Made by a program: the position numbers and the translations under genes. Of a stretch of 64,000 bases of DNA, positions 54,801 through 64,000 are shown one piece after another. Under the pieces are notes generated by a model. It saw only the letters and a list, made by a program, of their open reading frames with translations, was not told the origin of the DNA and did not search any database. Each line of letters begins with the position of its first letter. Positions within the stretch are counted from its first letter, which is position 1. This stretch comes from Clavaria fumosa (Eukaryota > Basidiomycota > Agaricomycetes > Agaricales > Clavariaceae), in assembly GCA_951802425.1 (NCBI GenBank), contig OX637798.1, positions 3,224,001-3,288,000 of the forward strand, written 5' to 3'.

Positions 54801-55142
54801 GGAGCTGGCCAAGAGCCCAAGGTCTGCAGGGAACGCACATTGACAGTGAGAGACAGACGACGGTCGTGCAGCGTATTTGTGGCGGAGTATTCGGGTTTGG
54901 GATCGTGGTAGAAAAATCGTGGTAGAAAAGACCCACGGCCTTGCAAGCAAGGGTTCTGCAAATAGTAGTCACCCCTTCCTAGTAAGGATTTTTTGTGACG
55001 AAAAAGACTTTGAAATCTCGCCAAAAATACCAATATTCAGCACAGCGTTGAACTTTGTCGCCGCCGCCATGTGATGCTGACGCCCGCTGAGTGAGTGCAT
55101 CAGCCATGGGCGCCGGTCTTACCAGCATTCGCCTGAACCTCG
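54801..55142. other. Upstream region of the NACHT-WD40 gene
   Basis: No coding region. Tandem AAATCGTGGTAGAAAA units lie at about 54902-54928. An ATG at 55106 is in another frame and was not chosen, because the ATG at 55143 opens the frame that splices into the NACHT exons. Confidence 0.4.
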
Positions 55143-58100
55143 ATGTCGAAACGACCAGAGATACCGAAACATTTCAACCTCAACAGGGCTTTCAAACGGA
55201 TCAAAGGGGACGTAACCCATCCAAATTCATCACAGGAACGTTCCACGCAGACGTCCCCTGCTATTACGCCTGGCCCACACTCCATCGATGCTGTACAACT
55301 CGCGGCGCCCGCAACTCGACACCCATCTGCCGACGCCCCAGCAAATACCCTATCTGTGCGCAGGTCGGACGTCAACTCAACTTCCGAGTCGACTGATACA
55401 GCGGCCTCAAATTACTATGCGACCTTTGTCGGCTCCACTACGTCTCCTGCAGCCCCGAGGAGTCTCCGAACGGTCAAGGAGGCGAGTGCGGTGGCGTTTG
55501 AAGGGTTCAAGACTGCTCTGAAAACTCTGAAAGAATGCGCGGGTGCATTTCCTCCCTTGAGAGCAGCTGTTGGCGGATTGCTCGCTTGTATGGAGGTCGT
55601 GGATGTACGCAAGTCCCCGATTTTTTGATCGAAGCAGCGTTCTCTGACATTATTAATTGCTCAGCAAGCGGTTCAAAACAAGGAGGACTTCGCCGAAATG
55701 GACCGCACGCTTCAGGCTTTCATCATCATGATCGAGCAACATAGCAGTAAATCAAACTCGTCTCGATTTCGTCATCGCCTTGACAATTTCGTGAGGTGTG
55801 TAGAGGTGATCGGGTTCTTGTACATGCTTTATTGATCCTGGGTCATGCAGAGCAATCAATCAGCAAACGAAGGCTATTCAGAGTAGAGCAGGCCATGGCC
55901 TTGTAAGACGCCTTGCTGAGGGATCGAGGGATGCCGGATATATTGAAGCCTCGTTTCGTATGATTGCCAATCTCTTTGATAGTTTCCAGGTGAGAAAACT
56001 TAGCGAAGACCAAATGCACGGACTGAAATCAGCTCTAGACCGATGTGGGCTTGAGCACGGAACGTAATACCGAAGACATACTCTCTGTACGTTTTAAGTT
56101 CTCAAAGGCCGTACTGAATTCTAAGGTGTGGTAAACAGAGTGTTCTATTCCAAAAATTACGACGAGCAGAAGCCGCCAAATACGACTCGGATACTATATT
56201 CTCTGAAACATCCGAATTTCTTCAACGCGGCGCGTGCACGGCAGGGACTCGTAAAGATGTCCTGGAGGGTCTCAGGACATGGGCCCATAATACCACCGGT
56301 CCGAAAATCTACTGGATGAATGGTATGGCTGGAACGGGAAAAACGACTATTGCCTATAGCTTCTGCGAGCAACTACACGATGATGGTATCCTTGGAGCCA
56401 GCTTCTTCTGCTCTCGTTCACGATCCGATTGCAATGATGTCAGACGCATTTTCCCAACCATCGCTTATGAGCTTGCCCGATCTCATGAAGCCATTGCTGT
56501 CGCGCTCTTAGAGGTTTTGAAGAGAGATCTGTCAGCATCTCTTACTTGGCGGTTCACGGAGCTCATACTGGAGCCCGTTCGAATGGCGATGGAAAGGATT
56601 GACAAAACGCTTGTTGTTGTCATCGATGCTTTGGATGAATGCAGGGATGACGATGCTATTGAAAATGTCCTCAAGATTCTCTTCAATCATGCGCACCACC
56701 TCCCTCTCAAAATCTTCATCACCAGCCGACCGGAACCACTGATTTTCGAGACTATCATGTCTTGGCCTCCTGATGTGCGCTCTGCCCTACACCTTCATCA
56801 TATCAACATGGACACCGTGCAGGCCGATATCCGACTATACATAGACGACAGGCTATCTCGTATCGCAGGAATTTTCAAATATGAGCAAGGTTGGCCACCA
56901 GACCACGAGGTCAAGATACTGGTAGAGCGAGCGGGTGGATTGTTCATCTATGCTGCGACTAGTATTCGGTATATTGGGCAGCGCAATGCCAATGCCCGAA
57001 TGCCGCTCACTCATATGATCAAGTCGCACTCTGTATCAGAATCCACTGTGAGGACAAGGAATCTCGACGACTTGTACACAACAATCCTGTATCGCGCATA
57101 TTGTGATTTGGAGCCCTTCGAGGAGCGCAATGTTCGCTGTGTTCTCAGGACAGTTATCAATCTCAGAAATCCATTGACTGTCTGTGGCCTTGCAACTCTG
57201 CTGGAATTGGACATTGAGGATGTCAAGATGGCCCTGACTTCGTTGCACTCAGTAATCTCCATACCACCAACATCCGATGGCGTTGTGTCCGTGTTCCATG
57301 CGTCTTTCCCCGATTTTCTCACAGATCCTAAACGTTGTCATCCTGATCTGTTCCTTGATTGCTCAACGTCGCATCAGGCCCTCGCAATCCAATGTCTCCG
57401 ACTCATGAACACATCTCTTCAAGAGAATATTTGTCACCTGGATGGACAACCTGCAAACAAGACACTGATGTCGGACACAATCACTCGATACATCTCAAAT
57501 GGTCTGGCCTATGCCTGCCAACACTGGGCCTCGCATATCCAAACGAAGGATATTGATATACAAGACATTTGCCCTCTATTGGATGGCTTTCTCAATAGCC
57601 ATCTGTTGCATTGGCTCGAATGTCTTAGTCTTTTGGGGAATTTGAATACTGCAATTGAGTCTTTACAAAAGATAGAGGAATGCAAACTGGTTTGTGATTT
57701 CCACTTCGTGAATGACCAATATTGATCAGTTAGCCCCAGAATCTATATCCCGGAATGGTGATCATGATTTCAGATGCCCGCCGATTCGTCCTTGAGAACT
57801 TTGATATCATCAAAGAATACTGTCTTGAAACATACTGTTCAGCGTTAGTGTGGATACCGATGCAATCAGTGTTTCGTGACCACTATGCTCCTCGGAGGTC
57901 TTGCCTACCCAACATTGTTCTAGGGCTGCGAAATACTTTCTGGGACAAATGCGAGAAAGTTATACATTGCGGCAGTTCTGTAGGCAACCTGGTGTTCTCG
58001 ACGGATGGCCGCCGTATTGTGACAAGTCACTCCAATGGAATTCGGATCTGGAATGCAGTGACGGGCGAACTAGAGGGCATGTTCAAGCCCAAAGAATACT

Positions 58101-60020
58101 TACACCAGTCACTCCCCATGGCCTTGTCGAGCGATGGGAGTCGCATCGTGAGTCGTTCTGGCGAAGCGATGATCCAGATCTGGAATGCCATAACTGGTGA
58201 GTTGGAGTGCACGCTCAAGGGACACGAAAAGATGGTGAGCTGTGTGGCATTCTCAAACGATGGATGTCGTGTCGTGTCTGGGTCGGATGACAATACAGTC
58301 CGGATCTGGAATGTGGTAACTGGTGGGTTGGGGTTTGTACTCGGGGGATCGGAAAAGACCGCACCCATTGCCTCTGTGGCATTCTCAAGCGATGGAAGTC
58401 GTGCCATGTCTTGTTCACGTAATGCAACGGTTCGGGCCTGGAATGCGGTAACTGGTGTGTTAGAGTATGTGCTCCCGATTGGTGAGGGAGAGCCGAGCTG
58501 CATGGCTTTCTCAAGCGACGGAAGTCGTGTCGCGTTTGGGTGGCGAGACGGGTCAATTCAGATCCGGAAGGTGACGGGCGAGTTAGAAAACGTGCTCAGG
58601 GGACAATCAAGTTGGGTAATGTGCGTCGCCTTCTCGAGCGATGGAAGTCATGTCGTGTCTGGGTCAATCAATTCAACGGTTTGGATCTGGAACTTGATGA
58701 CAGGCGAGCCAGAGGGCATGCACAAGGAACATTCAGAAATGACCTGCGTCGCCCTTTCGAGTGATGGAGGTCGTATCGTGTCTGGGGACGCGGATGGGGT
58801 GGTCCGGATCGTGGTGACTAGCGAGTTGGAGGGTATGTCCCTGGGACATTCAGATTGGGCGACTCCTATGGCCTCCTTGAGCAGTCGAAGCCATGCCATG
58901 TCTAGGTCTGACATCCAGATCTCCAACTCGGCGTCAGGCAAGTCAGGGAGCTTAATCCAAGGGCATTCATCATATGTGTCCTGTTTGGCCTTCTCGAGTG
59001 ATGGAAGGCATGTTGCGACTGGGTCATGGGATGGGGAGGTACGAATCTGGGATGCAGCGACGGGCGAGTTGGAAGACACATTCATGGAACAAGATTTTGG
59101 AGGTGTGAGCTCTGTGGCCTTGTCGATTGGTGGAAATGTTGTGTCCACTGTCCTGGTTGGAAGACTTTTACACAGTACTGGTCCGCAATGTGGTGACTGG
59201 GTTGAAGCACGAGGCGTCACTCCATCCACTCAATTGCAAGCAGCCCTCTATGGCCCTCTCAAATGATGGAAGCGGCGTCGTGGTTGGCTTTGATGAGGGG
59301 TTAATACGGATGTGGGACTCGGTGACTGGCGAGTTGAAGCACGTGCTCAAAGGACATTCAGAGTGGGTGACATCATTGGCCTTCTCGAGTGATGGAAACC
59401 GCATTGTGTCCTGTGATGGATACTGCAATCTTCCTGAGTCTAGAAGATACGTTCCTAAGTCTGGCAACACGACAATACGGATATGGAACTCAGTGACTGG
59501 CGGGTTGGACAGTGTGCTCTTGGGAGATTGGCAAGATGTGACCTCTTTGGCCTTCTCGAGAGACGGGCATCATGTCGTGTTCATGTCCGCCGAAATTGAA
59601 TCATCTGGCAACCCTACAGCCTGGATTTGGGGCAGCGACTCAGAGGTCATGTTCAAGGGACACTCGAATTGGGTGCACTCCATCACCATCTCTTCAGACG
59701 ATTGGAGTTGCGTTGCATTTGACTACACACTCGAGGTTGACAGGACAGGCAATATACCCGTTTCGAGGATCTTGAGGCAATACACCCGCCGAGTCCACTC
59801 CCAGCCTGATCTGAGCTTGACACTACGGCATATGCCTTGCTTCATATCTGATGATCGAGCATGGATCTCCACTATCGAGGTTCTGCAATGCTGTTGGATA
59901 CCTCCGCGATGCCGTGATTTCATATCTGTTGCCTGCTGGGAGTCAAAAGTGTGTTTCGGATATCATGATGGCCGTGTCATTATCCTCCACCTCACACCCT
60001 CATTACATGCACCACAATGA
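55143..60020 (+). CDS. NACHT-WD40 NOD-like receptor (STAND ATPase), WD region frameshifted
   Basis: Exons 55143-55604, 55665-55795, 55851-55989, 56039-56086, 56139-57689 and 57734 onward keep phase. The N-terminal helical part (about 1-290; AFEGFKTALKTLKECAGAFP) is typical of mushroom receptors. The NACHT domain has Walker A MNGMAGTGKTT (about 320-330), Walker B LVVVIDALDEC (about 418-428) and ITSRPE. WD40 repeats start near 57960, with units such as VSCVAFSNDGCRVVSGSDDN and VRIWNVVTG. After about nine repeats a 1-base shift near 59150 sends the frame to TGA 59264-59266; four further repeats and a C-terminal cap continue in another frame (59160-60020). These proteins sense ligands through WD repeats and trigger incompatibility or defence-like death. 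Either a pseudogene, a truncated allele or a base error. The last intron (44 bp, 57690-57733) is short. Confidence 0.85.
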
Positions 60021-60949
60021 CACACAAGCAACAAGGGATCCCAGCTAGGCATTTGGCAGGTCTGGGTATGTGCAGCATTTCCAATTTTAGTAACTTGTGT
60101 ACCAATTTGAGAACTGAGCTATGCTCATGCAGGAGCACAGACTGCCCAAGCCTTGCTCCCAGCCCACAAAGCAGGCTTGCGATGCAGCCCAATCCGCCCA
60201 TGCTCGTGCTCCTCGCCACGCTCCTCCTCTCAGCGCTCAGCACCGTCAGTGTCACCGCCCAGCTGCTTTCTGCCTCAGCAAGTGCTGCACCATCCAACAT
60301 ACCAGTAGCAAGACTTCCTGCGCCCAGGGTCGCACAGCTTCTTGAAGGCATCCTCGGTGGCGCACTCAATCCGCAACTCAATCCCCATCAAGTTCCGACC
60401 CAAATGATGCCACACTGCTGTGTGCATGTCCGGCATCACCAGGGGTTCCGCAGGAACATACATCCCTGGTCTGTGTGCTTTTGCACCACGCTGTGGTGTG
60501 TCTTGCCCGCCCATCCACATCCACTCAGACATGTGCAATGCCTTGTGCCATGCCCATAATGGGACCACCAAGAGCCCTGTCTATCTTCTACCTGCTTTAC
60601 TATCTTCTGTATACACCTTTCGGAACATCTGCGACATCAATATACATATATCCTGGTTTATCGCTGTCAGCTCCTTCGTTGTTGGTTTTTTGGATCTAGC
60701 ATGTGCCTCGAAGAAAAAAAATCATGTTGTTCACTTCACCGCATTCACCAGCAAATCATCATCTGTTTTGAAGTATTATAGATTAATCGCTCATGGTTGT
60801 CTACATCACAACATCATGATGACGAGCTGGTAAAGCAGATATAGCACGAAAGTAAGACGGCAATGTGGAAATAAAGTTCATTAAACGAAAGTGAGCACCA
60901 AAGCACTCAAGCACACGAGTTACTAGTAGTTGCCATCCCATATGGGTTG
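60021..60949. other. Region with unrecognised coding-like fragment
   Basis: No clear gene. On the minus strand 60571-60275 reads GMYVPAEPLVMPDMHTAVWH and LRIECATEDAFKKLCDPGRR, which looks protein-like but without a family I know. On the plus strand 60017-60559 has a hydrophobic stretch (MLVLLATLLLSALSTVSVTA) that could mimic a signal peptide. Neither is convincing alone. Confidence 0.25.
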
Positions 60950-61590
60950 TTGCACCAGGTTGCTTTTTGCGCTACCGAGACGTGGGCGGCCATTCGACAC
61001 CCGAGCATCGTGTCTGTCCAAGGATGCCTTTACTACACGGACATTCAACGACGATTGTACGTTCTCTGTGTTTGTCCCTCCCCTCTTCATGCACCAGCTG
61101 GACTTCCTTCGCCGTACAGCTCCGGTGATGGCGTGCACCTGTCATCCAAACACCAAACGCTGTTCGACGCTCACTTGACATCCAAAGATGCGAACCCTTC
61201 ACGAAGGCCGACGGGAATCCAACGGCGATTCCGGAAAGAATCCTCTGGTCGTACATCGTGCAGATTGCCAATACCGTGAACTTCACGGCGTGAAGAGGGT
61301 GCACGACGCTGGACTAGCAGTTAGGATGATCGACTTCACCAAGGTGCTCATCACAGGGAAGAATCAGTACGGGAGGGAACACGGCCTCTCTGACCTTTTT
61401 TATCTCTTCACCTTTCCTTCTTCTTTCTGTGTCATCGTAGCTGTTCGCTGACCTCAATCTTTTTGTCATTTTGTGCGGTTCCACACAAAACTTGCCCTGG
61501 CCCCTTCCCCCACTGCTTCAAACGGGCTCTTCATACTGTCCTGCGGCATGTTGGACATGCTCATGCACGACACGTGGCTCAGAGGTAAGT
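60950..61590 (+). pseudogene. PAN3-like (poly(A) nuclease subunit) pseudogene fragment
   Basis: Pieces of the PAN3 pseudokinase domain follow in the right order but in changing frames: TWAAIRHPSIVSV (about 60980), DAFTTRTFNDD (about 61023), TLFDAHLTSKDA (about 61157), IPERILWSYIVQIAN (about 61220), VHDAGLAVRMIDFTKVLITG (about 61299) and SCGMLDMLMHD (about 61539). PAN3 recruits the PAN2 deadenylase to mRNA poly(A) tails. Here frameshifts, an internal gap (61370-61530) and missing N- and C-terminal parts show a dead partial copy. A functional gene is expected elsewhere in the genome. Confidence 0.78.
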
Positions 61591-61724
61591 TATCCGACTT
61601 TTGCGTCAGTCGTTGAGGTTGATTGTGTTGATTGTAGTGCTGTGTACTGATCGGAAGGAGAACTCGTGAGTGGACTGGAAAACGCCCGTCCCGTCTGGCT
61701 GCGCAAATTCGGCTTCATAGACGA

Positions 61725-61985
61725 ACGGCCGGGTAAGTCCTCTACCTGACGCTTGTGCCTGTGTCCCAGGTTCGCCCGTGATACGCTCGCCCGAGACGGG
61801 GGGCTGATAAATTCTCAAGCTATTCTGCGACTACGTATTGACGAGAACGGAAGCTGGTCGTCAACCTTTCGCGCGTTCTTATCAAGGTAAAAACACAAAA
61901 ACTTGGCCGTTCATTTTGATGAGTGTAAGCAGAGTTTTCTAAGTCAAGAACTGTGTAGAGGCGGTGTTTGGCAAGGGCTGTATAT
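61725..61985. repeat. Dispersed repeat, right copy
   Basis: Second copy of the repeat at 54500-54800, same orientation, about 7.2 kb away. Longest shared block: GCAGAGTTTTCTAAGTCAAG followed by AACTGTGTAGAGGC (about 61930-61963). Confidence 0.8.
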
Positions 61986-62172
61986 CTATTGGCTGCTGCA
62001 TGAAACTCTGTAGCTGGCCCGTAGCATTTGACGCTAACCATTTAAGCGTTTTTGCTTTAGTATGATTAAAATACCGGCTTGAACGTATGTCGTCACTAAG
62101 TAAGGGAAAATGATATCTGCGCCGGACCCATAGAGAACAAAATTGTCATTGCCATCCGACATTTCACTCAAA

Positions 62173-64000
62173 TCACTTCACACCGTAAGCAGTCTGTTGC
62201 GTGCTCACCATCAGAAAAAGGAACCAATAGTCTACGCAGAAGCGCACCTTAATCTCGTTTACAAATACTTTTGCGAGCTTCCCCCGCTGGATCTTCTGCG
62301 CGGCGGTGACGAGGCCATTCTCAGGCGTCCACTCCTCTGAAGTCAAGACGACGGCTTCGAGGATCTCCATCGGCTTGAACCCGTTTTTCTTCCCAACCGT
62401 GTTCAGGTCCCTGAGCACCAACTCCTTCACCTGCGCGTTATGGCACATTGCGGCGAACGAATCCGACTCGCCCAAGTCCACTCCCGCCGCCACGACGGCG
62501 TGTCGCAGATTCACCTCGTGTGGGAAGATGATGGCGATCGGCTTATTTGCGTCTGGGTTGGCATGCACACAAATGTTGGCGACGACGTTGGAGCTCTTAT
62601 ACACGGACTCAAGGCGCTCGAGGGCAATGTACTACAGAGACAGAAAATTTCAGCTTCCCTATAGCTTTTTGGTAAAATGAATTAGAGGCGCACCTCGCCA
62701 CCAGAGAGCTTGACCAAATTCTTAATGCTGCACAATCCTCAACATCCTGAATGTAAATTGGTTTTTTTTAACGACATACCGATCAATCAAGGACAACGTT
62801 CCGTCCGGGTTCCATTGGCCGATGTCACCAGTTCTGAGCCATCCGTCTTTCGTGAAGATGCTCTCGTCATTATTTAAGTCAGGACGCTTGTAGTAACCTT
62901 TGGTGACGGAAGGGCCGCGGAAGCAAACTTCGCCTTGAGGGGGATCGTTACTCGTAAGGTATCCTGCCTCCTGGTGATCCAAGAGCTTGACTTCGACGGA
63001 CGGCACAGGCAGTCCCACCGCGCCAAACTGCATGAGCTCTGGAGGGAGAATGGCACACATGCCACACGACTCCGTCATCCCGTAGCCTGATAGAGTAATT
63101 AATTTTAGTATAAGTAGTTCCGTCACAGGAACGACATACCTTGAACAACAGTTACCAGCGCAAGTGTTAGAAATTCTTGAGTCTCTCGACTCAATGCCGC
63201 TCCACCAGAAAGTGCAATCCTGAGTCTTCCTCCAGTCGCCGATTTCACGTTGCTCAACACGGCGACATCCACAAGCTGGGTCAAAAGGGGAATCCTAGCT
63301 TTTTTGATTGACAGGGCGTAATTGAACAACTTTTTCTTGAGCCAACCGCTCGCGTTGACTTTGGCGATGATGCCCTTGCGAATCGTCTCCCAAACTGCGG
63401 GAACGCCCACCATGATGGTCGGCCTCAAGGCGACGAGGTCACCCTTACAATTGCGCACAGATGCGTCAGTGAGGGTCTTGACTCGGCCGTAGCCAACAGG
63501 GCTCCCGACAAAGTAGAGGCTCAGCTCGACTATGTATTCGAGAATGTGTGCGAGCGGAAGGTAAGCAAGGTAGCAATCTTCCTTGAGGAGATGATGGCCA
63601 ACGAGGTTGTAAATGGCGGCCACTGAGGCCACGAGATTGGCGTGCGTGAGGACGACACCTTTGGGAGCGCCGGTGGAACCGCTGGTATACATGATGCAGG
63701 CCAGAGTTTCTGGTTTGGGTTTGCGAGCATTAAAATCCTCGTCGGAGACATCTTTTCCTTTCTCCTCCAGTTCATCCAGACTAAGAATCTGCAGGTCTTC
63801 CGGACGGATCTGCTTCAACTTGTCGAGAACTTCCTGGGTCGGTTCGCCATCATAAATGACGAATTTGATGGTTGGTGTATTTTGTACGACCTTGGCAAGG
63901 GTCGGAAGAAGGTCGGCATTGGTGAAGACGCCAATGCACTCAGGTTCATTCAAGGAATGAGTTAGTCCTTCCTCGCCCAAAGTATCGTAAGCTGTGGCTA
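62173..64000 (-). CDS. Long-chain fatty acyl-CoA synthetase (Faa type), N-terminus beyond the window
   Basis: Exons, right to left: 64000-63140 (open at the edge), 63086-62780, 62727-62694 (34 bases), 62631-62248 and 62193-62173, all in phase. Motifs of the adenylate-forming family in order: MYTSGSTGAPKGVVLTH (phosphate-binding loop), LAYLPLAHILEYIVEL, RIALSGGAALSRETQEFL, GYGMTESCGM, WLRTGDIGQWNPDGTLSLID (ATP-binding Asp) and IKNLVKLSGGEYIALERLES (fatty acyl-CoA synthetase signature region with the catalytic-loop Lys/Glu), with the end AAQKIQRGKLAK...TAYGVK. The enzyme activates fatty acids with ATP and CoA for lipid synthesis, beta-oxidation or protein acylation, typically at ER, lipid droplet or peroxisome membranes. 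The short tail exon is inferred; reading on without it would add VRFCVDYW and stop at the same TGA. Confidence 0.93.

Noticed and set aside
59116..59150. 35-base GT-AG interval as an intron repairing the WD40 frame
   Set aside because: Too short compared with the 44-80 bp introns elsewhere in the window, and its removal would delete coding-like residues (WLEDFYT).
1..64000. CRISPR arrays, operons, riboswitches, prokaryotic terminators
   Set aside because: Intron-rich fungal DNA; no regularly spaced repeats with unique spacers, and such features are not expected.
1..64000. tRNA or rRNA genes
   Set aside because: No stretch with both internal promoter boxes and a cloverleaf was found by eye; the GTTCGAATC at 45380 has no matching acceptor arms.

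Overview
The window is eukaryotic and fungal, most likely an agaricomycete (mushroom-forming basidiomycete); I cannot name the species. Host genes have many 45-80 bp introns. The gene families fit this group: a GH5 exo-beta-1,3-glucanase with a membrane anchor, a GATA factor with a split zinc finger, a NACHT-WD40 receptor, small Crinkler-like domains and a Faa-type acyl-CoA ligase. Roughly 60 percent of the window is LTR retrotransposon sequence or its debris.

Layout. 1-2071: 5'-truncated Ty3/Gypsy pol on the minus strand plus LTR-like debris. 2072-18289: a three-element nest. An old minus-strand Ty1/Copia element (Copia1) was split by a Gypsy chromovirus (Gypsy1, 3217-11702, TSD CTGTG) and by a younger Copia element (Copia2, 11879-16471, TSD GGCTT). 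18290-21000: small inverted-repeat elements, two tandem Crinkler-like genes and an exon-sized glucanase relic. 21174-24167: 11-exon glucanase gene. 24168-35704: CpG-poor debris with a foldback element, a solo LTR, a duplicated Gypsy2 relic, a Copia gag relic and a broken coiled-coil gene. 35710-42295: Gypsy3 (TSD ATTTC), inserted into that coiled-coil gene. 43300-47313: two more Crinkler-like genes around a gene for a secreted helical protein. 47931-51420: GATA factor. 51421-55142: no supportable gene. 55143-60020: NACHT-WD40 gene. 60950-61590: PAN3-like pseudogene. 62173-64000: acyl-CoA ligase running off the right edge.

Two themes join the regions. First, decay of the transposons is dominated by CpG transition. 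LTR pairs differ almost only at CpG sites, premature stops in the older elements are TGA where related copies or family consensus have Arg, and the oldest blocks almost lack CG. This is the signature expected of cytosine methylation followed by deamination. Second, the host genes between the transposons are of fast-turnover types: Crinkler-like domains, a NACHT receptor and a small secreted repeat protein. Exon-level relics (glucanase exon 2, PAN3) and dispersed repeats flanking the receptor fit a rearranging accessory region. Exon coordinates were worked out by hand from GT/AG sites, phase and family similarity; no search was run.
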